DNA of 64,000 bases, taken from contig NZ_CP007456.1 in NCBI RefSeq assembly GCF_000800455.1, forward strand, positions 248,001 to 312,000, in the 5' to 3' direction. The notes under the pieces are model-generated. The model had not been told where the DNA came from. It saw nothing but the letters and a program-made list of their open reading frames with translations, and searched no databases. Positions 60,536 through 64,000 of this stretch are shown here, piece after piece; within the stretch, counting starts at the first letter, position 1, and every line of letters starts with the position of its first letter. Made by a program: the position numbers and the translations under genes. This stretch comes from Bifidobacterium catenulatum PV20-2 (lineage in GTDB: Bacteria > Actinomycetota > Actinomycetes > Actinomycetales > Bifidobacteriaceae).

Positions 60536-62182
60536 TTAGTGCAGCAAGCCGGACAGTCCGCCACCAAAGTTCGGCGGCAGCTCACCGGCATCGCCCATCA
60601 TGTCTTGCAATCCGGCAGGAAGCGCAGGATTCTGCGGCTTCTTGGCAAAAGCGGAACCGCCGGAAGACTTACCGCCGGAGTTCTTACCGGCAAGCTTGTC
60701 GCGCAACGCCTTCTCTTCAGCCTCGCGCTTCATTGGATTTCCGGACTTACCGCCCTTCTTCTTGCCCTTCTTGCCCTTCTTGCCTTTGCCGCCGCCCATG
60801 GCAGGGCCGCCAAAGCCAGGCATGCCAGCGCCAGCCTTGTTGCTCATACGCTTCATCATCTTCGCAGCCTGCTCGAAACGCTGCAACAGCGCGTTTACCT
60901 GCGAAACGGTCACACCGGAACCGTAAGCGATACGAGCTCGACGAGAACCGTCAATAATCGAAGGGTCACGACGTTCCGCAGGAGTCATCGAACGAATAAT
61001 GGCCTCCGTACGATCGATTTCCCTCTCGTCGAACTGCTCAAGTTCTTTACGATGCGCGGCCATACCCGGAATCATGCCAAGCAGATTCTTCATCGGACCA
61101 AGCTTGCGCACCTGCTGCAGCTGATCGAGGAAATCATCCAAACCAAAGGAACCATCGGAAATCTTGATGGCGGCCTTACGAGCTTCTTCCTCATCGAACT
61201 GCTTCTGCGCCTGCTCGATCAGGGTAAGAATATCGCCCATATCGAGAATGCGGGAAGCCATACGATCCGGGTGGAAAACCTCGAAATCCTTCAGGCCTTC
61301 GCCAGTGGAAGCGAACAGAATCGGCTTGCCGGTAACGGAGGCGACCGAAAGCGCGGCACCACCACGGGCGTCGCCATCAAGCTTCGAAAGCACCACGCCG
61401 GTGAAGTCCACGCCCTCATCGAACGCCTTCGCCGTCTGCACGGCATCCTGACCGATCATCGCGTCGATCACGAACAGGATTTCGTTCGGCTGCACGGCGT
61501 CGCGAATATCGCGAGCCTGCTTCATCAGCTCTTCGTCAACGCCGAGACGGCCTGCGGTATCGATGATGACCGTGTCGTACAGCTTCTGCTTGGCCAGCGC
61601 AACAGCGTCACGCGCCACCTTCACCGGATCGCCGGTGGTCAGACCCGGGGAAGCAACGGCTTCGCCACCATCGGACTGCACACCCTTTTCCGGAGCGTAC
61701 ACGGGCACGCCTGCACGTTCGCCAACCACCTGCAACTGCGTCACTGCGTTCGGACGCTGCAAATCGGCCGCGACCAACAGCGGAGTGTGGCCGGAATCCT
61801 TCAGCCAGTAGCCGAGTTTGCCTGCGAGGGTGGTTTTACCAGCACCCTGAAGACCAGCGAGCATGATGATGGTCGGCGGATTCTTCGCAAAATTCAGCGG
61901 GCGGTCAACGCCAGCGCCAAGCACGGCCGTCAACTCTTCGTTGACGATCTTCACGACCTGCTGGGCCGGATTCAGCGCTTGGGAAACCTCGGTGCCGAGC
62001 GCACGCTCGCGGATTCGACCGGTGAAGGAACGCACCACGTCGAGCGCCACATCAGCGTCGAGCAGCGCGCGGCGGATTTCGCGGATCGTACCATCGATAT
62101 CAGCCTCGGAAAGCTTGCCTTTGCTCTTCAGATGCTTGAACGCATTCGAGAGCCTATCTGTCAAAGAACTAAATGCTGCCAT
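60536..62182 (-). CDS. ffh: signal recognition particle protein Ffh
   Basis: A 548-residue SRP GTPase that targets nascent membrane proteins with the 4.5S RNA. The G1 loop is LAGLQGAGKTTLAGKLG, then DTAGRLGVDEELM (G3) and LSKLDGDARGGAALS (G4). The M domain has MIPGM and FEQAAKMMKRM-type methionine clusters. The C-terminal tail is a long Gly/Lys-rich repeat (GGGKGKKGKKGKKKGGKSG), which makes it longer than the 453-residue E. coli protein and may aid RNA binding. No 4.5S RNA gene is recognised in the window. Confidence 0.96.
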   Translation of the reverse strand: MAAFSSLTDRLSNAFKHLKSKGKLSEADIDGTIREIRRALLDADVALDVVRSFTGRIRERALGTEVSQALNPAQQVVKIVNEELTAVLGAGVDRPLNFAKNPPTIIMLAGLQGAGKTTLAGKLGYWLKDSGHTPLLVAADLQRPNAVTQLQVVGERAGVPVYAPEKGVQSDGGEAVASPGLTTGDPVKVARDAVALAKQKLYDTVIIDTAGRLGVDEELMKQARDIRDAVQPNEILFVIDAMIGQDAVQTAKAFDEGVDFTGVVLSKLDGDARGGAALSVASVTGKPILFASTGEGLKDFEVFHPDRMASRILDMGDILTLIEQAQKQFDEEEARKAAIKISDGSFGLDDFLDQLQQVRKLGPMKNLLGMIPGMAAHRKELEQFDEREIDRTEAIIRSMTPAERRDPSIIDGSRRARIAYGSGVTVSQVNALLQRFEQAAKMMKRMSNKAGAGMPGFGGPAMGGGKGKKGKKGKKKGGKSGNPMKREAEEKALRDKLAGKNSGGKSSGGSAFAKKPQNPALPAGLQDMMGDAGELPPNFGGGLSGLLH

Positions 62183-62287
62183 AATGTTCCTCAGTCTAGC
62201 CGTCCCGCGGGAAATTTCGCATCCCGCTTTTGGTGTGGTTGATGAGATTCGATTGGGATGCTCGCCACCATTCGGCGGGGAAATGAA

Positions 62288-62321
62288 AATCCCGTCTCTT
62301 CCAATAGGAGAAGACGGGATT
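62288..62321 (-). terminator. intrinsic terminator after cysS
   Basis: On the minus strand AATCCCGTCT pairs with AGACGGGATT, followed by TTC. It lies between cysS and ffh on the same strand, so the two are separate units. Confidence 0.8.
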
Positions 62322-62345
62322 ATTGCTTATCAAGAATGCAGCGGA

Positions 62346-63986
62346 TTATTTGAGGGTCCAGGTGGGGCCTTGTGGGGTGTCTTCGATGGCGATTCCGGCT
62401 GCGCCCAAGGCGTCACGAATGGCGTCGGCGCGGGCGAAATCCTTGGCCTTGCGGGCTTCGGCACGCTCCTCCAACTGTTCGGAAACCAAACGGTCAAGCG
62501 CAGTATGCTCAGCGGAATCGGCACCGGCTCCGGCGGCGCCGGCCGCACCTTCGCTTACCCACGGCTCCGCCAGCGGATCCAAACCAAGCGTATCGAGCAT
62601 CGCACGCACATTCACCAAAACAGCGCGAACTTCATCCTTCGCAACATCCGAATCAACACGATCGGCAAGCTTCGAAAGCAACGTGTTGCCGGAACGAATC
62701 GCCGTGAAAATCGCAGCGGAGGCGCCGGAAACATTAATGTCGTCATTCATTGCGGCAACGAAATCAGCCGGAAGATCATCGGCAGAAACCGAAACGATCT
62801 CCTCACGGGACGGCTGCCCGCCGACGGCGGCGCCGGCACGTTCGATGAAATTCGACACACGATCGTACGCGGACTGAGCCTCGGTCAACGTCTGATCCGA
62901 CCATTCCAACATGGAACGATACTGCACGGAACCAAGCGCGTAACGCACCACCCAAGCGGAATTTTCCGCCAAAACCGCCGGTACGGACAAGCCATTGCCC
63001 AGCGACTTCGACATCTTCTCACCCTTGGCGGTAACCCATGCGGAATGCATCCAACGAGCCGCCGAATCGTAACCGGCGGCACGAGTCTGCGCCATTTCGT
63101 TCTCATGGTGCGGGAAACGCAAGTCCAGCCCGCCGCCATGAATGTCGAACATATCCTTCAAATAGCGGTGGCTCATCGCCGAGCATTCAATATGCCAACC
63201 CGGGCGACCCGTGCCGAACGGAGTATTCCAACGCGCGTCAAGCGGATCGGAATCCTTCGGAGCCTTCCACAATGCGAAATCACGCGGATCATGCTTGTCT
63301 TCCGACATGTCCGCAGGATCAACCGGATTGTATTTGTCGTTGCCCGTATTGTCGACCGACGGACCCATGGCATCGGCCACTTCGGAAGCGGCATCAGCCA
63401 CAGCGGTCTGCTTCTGATGCGTCAACTCGCCATAATGAGGCCAGCTTGCCACGTCGAAATACACGTTGCCGGTCGGATTGCCGTTCTCGTCAGTCACCAC
63501 GTAGCCGTGACCATTGTCTATGATCTGCTTGATCAGATCGATCATGTCAATCATGTGGCCGGTCGCACGCGGCTCATATGTAGGAGGCTCAACGCCCAAC
63601 GTGTTGTAAGCCTCAGTGAATTCACGCTCGTAAATGTACGCACGCTCCCACCACTGCTGACCGGCGGCCGCAGCCTTATCTAGAATCTTGTCGTCGATAT
63701 CGGTGACATTGCGCACGAACGTGACCTTGTAGCCTAAACGCTCAAACCAGCGACGCACCACGTCAAACGCGACAGCCGCACGAATATGGCCGATATGCGG
63801 CGAGCTCTGCACGGTGGCGCCACACACGTACATGCCGACCTGACCAGGCTTGATCGGCGTGAAATTCGACACGGCGTGCGATGCGGTGTCGTACAGCTTC
63901 AGATCGGCAGCGGCGCTCGCCACTGCGTCAACTGCGGTTGCGACGCTAGAAATGTTGATATTCTGCGGTTCTTGCGTGTTCGTCAT
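62346..63986 (-). CDS. cysS: cysteinyl-tRNA synthetase
   Basis: A 546-residue class I synthetase charging tRNA-Cys. VGMYVCGATVQSSPHIGH contains the zinc-binding Cys and the HIGH motif, and VTAKGEKMSKSLGN the KMSKS loop. CSAMSHRYL and FPHHENEMAQT complete the zinc site. An insertion of about 25 residues (roughly 194-220) and a C-terminal Ala/Gly-rich segment make it longer than the 461-residue E. coli enzyme. ATG 63986 (MTNTQEPQ) is likely; GTG 63992 is possible. The upstream region lies outside the window. Confidence 0.95.
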   Translation of the reverse strand: MTNTQEPQNINISSVATAVDAVASAAADLKLYDTASHAVSNFTPIKPGQVGMYVCGATVQSSPHIGHIRAAVAFDVVRRWFERLGYKVTFVRNVTDIDDKILDKAAAAGQQWWERAYIYEREFTEAYNTLGVEPPTYEPRATGHMIDMIDLIKQIIDNGHGYVVTDENGNPTGNVYFDVASWPHYGELTHQKQTAVADAASEVADAMGPSVDNTGNDKYNPVDPADMSEDKHDPRDFALWKAPKDSDPLDARWNTPFGTGRPGWHIECSAMSHRYLKDMFDIHGGGLDLRFPHHENEMAQTRAAGYDSAARWMHSAWVTAKGEKMSKSLGNGLSVPAVLAENSAWVVRYALGSVQYRSMLEWSDQTLTEAQSAYDRVSNFIERAGAAVGGQPSREEIVSVSADDLPADFVAAMNDDINVSGASAAIFTAIRSGNTLLSKLADRVDSDVAKDEVRAVLVNVRAMLDTLGLDPLAEPWVSEGAAGAAGAGADSAEHTALDRLVSEQLEERAEARKAKDFARADAIRDALGAAGIAIEDTPQGPTWTLK

Positions 63987-64000
63987 AACCACGAGAGTAT

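Noticed and set aside
60479..63683. Two long plus-strand open frames opposite ffh and cysS
   Set aside because: They are shadows of ffh and cysS, whose GTPase and synthetase motifs are unambiguous.

Overview
The window is a chromosomal segment of an actinobacterium, almost certainly Bifidobacterium and most likely of the adolescentis/catenulatum group (genus inferred from gene content and protein style; species not proven). Supporting signs are the GC-rich third codon positions, a short 505-residue formate-tetrahydrofolate ligase, an IclR-type regulator divergent from leuCD, a zinc-type ribosomal protein L28 next to recG-rsmD, the order rpsP-khpA-rimM-trmD, and a sortase-dependent pilus locus with homopolymeric G tracts. 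Most of the sequence is ordinary core chromosome, with tight genes and clear intrinsic terminators.

Layout. 1-7.3 kb: the 3' end of ptsI, a PEBP-like protein, dipeptidase PepD, fhs, a 109-bp tandem array of hairpins, a MIF-like tautomerase, a GtrA flippase and an MFS transporter. 7.7-13.4 kb: a histidine phosphatase, an unknown acidic-tailed protein, gltX, tRNA-Glu(CUC), tRNA-Gln(CUG) and a metallophosphoesterase. 13.5-16.9 kb: a divergent ltbR-like regulator and leuCD. 17-22.8 kb: an AlbA_2/Schlafen-type regulator with three iterons at its promoter, a dihydroorotate-dehydrogenase-like protein, murA, and a class II Fic protein flanked by direct repeats. 23.1-29.9 kb: a pilus locus (G15 tract, large tip or ancillary pilin, LPETG major pilin, class C sortase) followed by an HTH gene broken at a G9 tract. 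29.9-33.6 kb: plsC-gpsA and ddl. 33.8-38.2 kb: a four-gene ABC importer. 38.3-45.2 kb: a CPBP protease, an MscS channel, two tandem DUF2974 hydrolases, a TetR regulator and an aminotransferase. 45.5-49.7 kb: a gluconate module (gnd, gntP, gntK, divergent gntR). 49.9-52.5 kb: an internally deleted lactate dehydrogenase remnant, a three-gene overlapping DUF4160 operon and an Atg22/UMF1-type MFS protein. 52.8-64 kb: rpmB-recG-rsmD, trmD/rimM/khpA/rpsP, a membrane-anchored EEP phosphatase, ffh and cysS.

How the parts fit. The most distinctive region is 21.5-29.9 kb. The fic gene lies between two copies of a terminator-plus-inverted-repeat segment. The next genes form a complete pilus assembly set whose 5' region carries 15 consecutive G residues, and the gene after the sortase is split by a second G tract and would be restored by losing one G. 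This suggests a surface-structure locus with two slippage switches. A second theme is non-coding repeats: a 109-bp multi-hairpin tandem array (4.4-4.6 kb), a 51-bp-period array of 24-bp dyads (48.0-48.15 kb) whose element recurs at 59.2 kb with the same spacing, and a CTGCCACATATA family at 45.2-45.4 kb. Catabolic modules (gluconate, ABC importer) carry dyads in their control regions.
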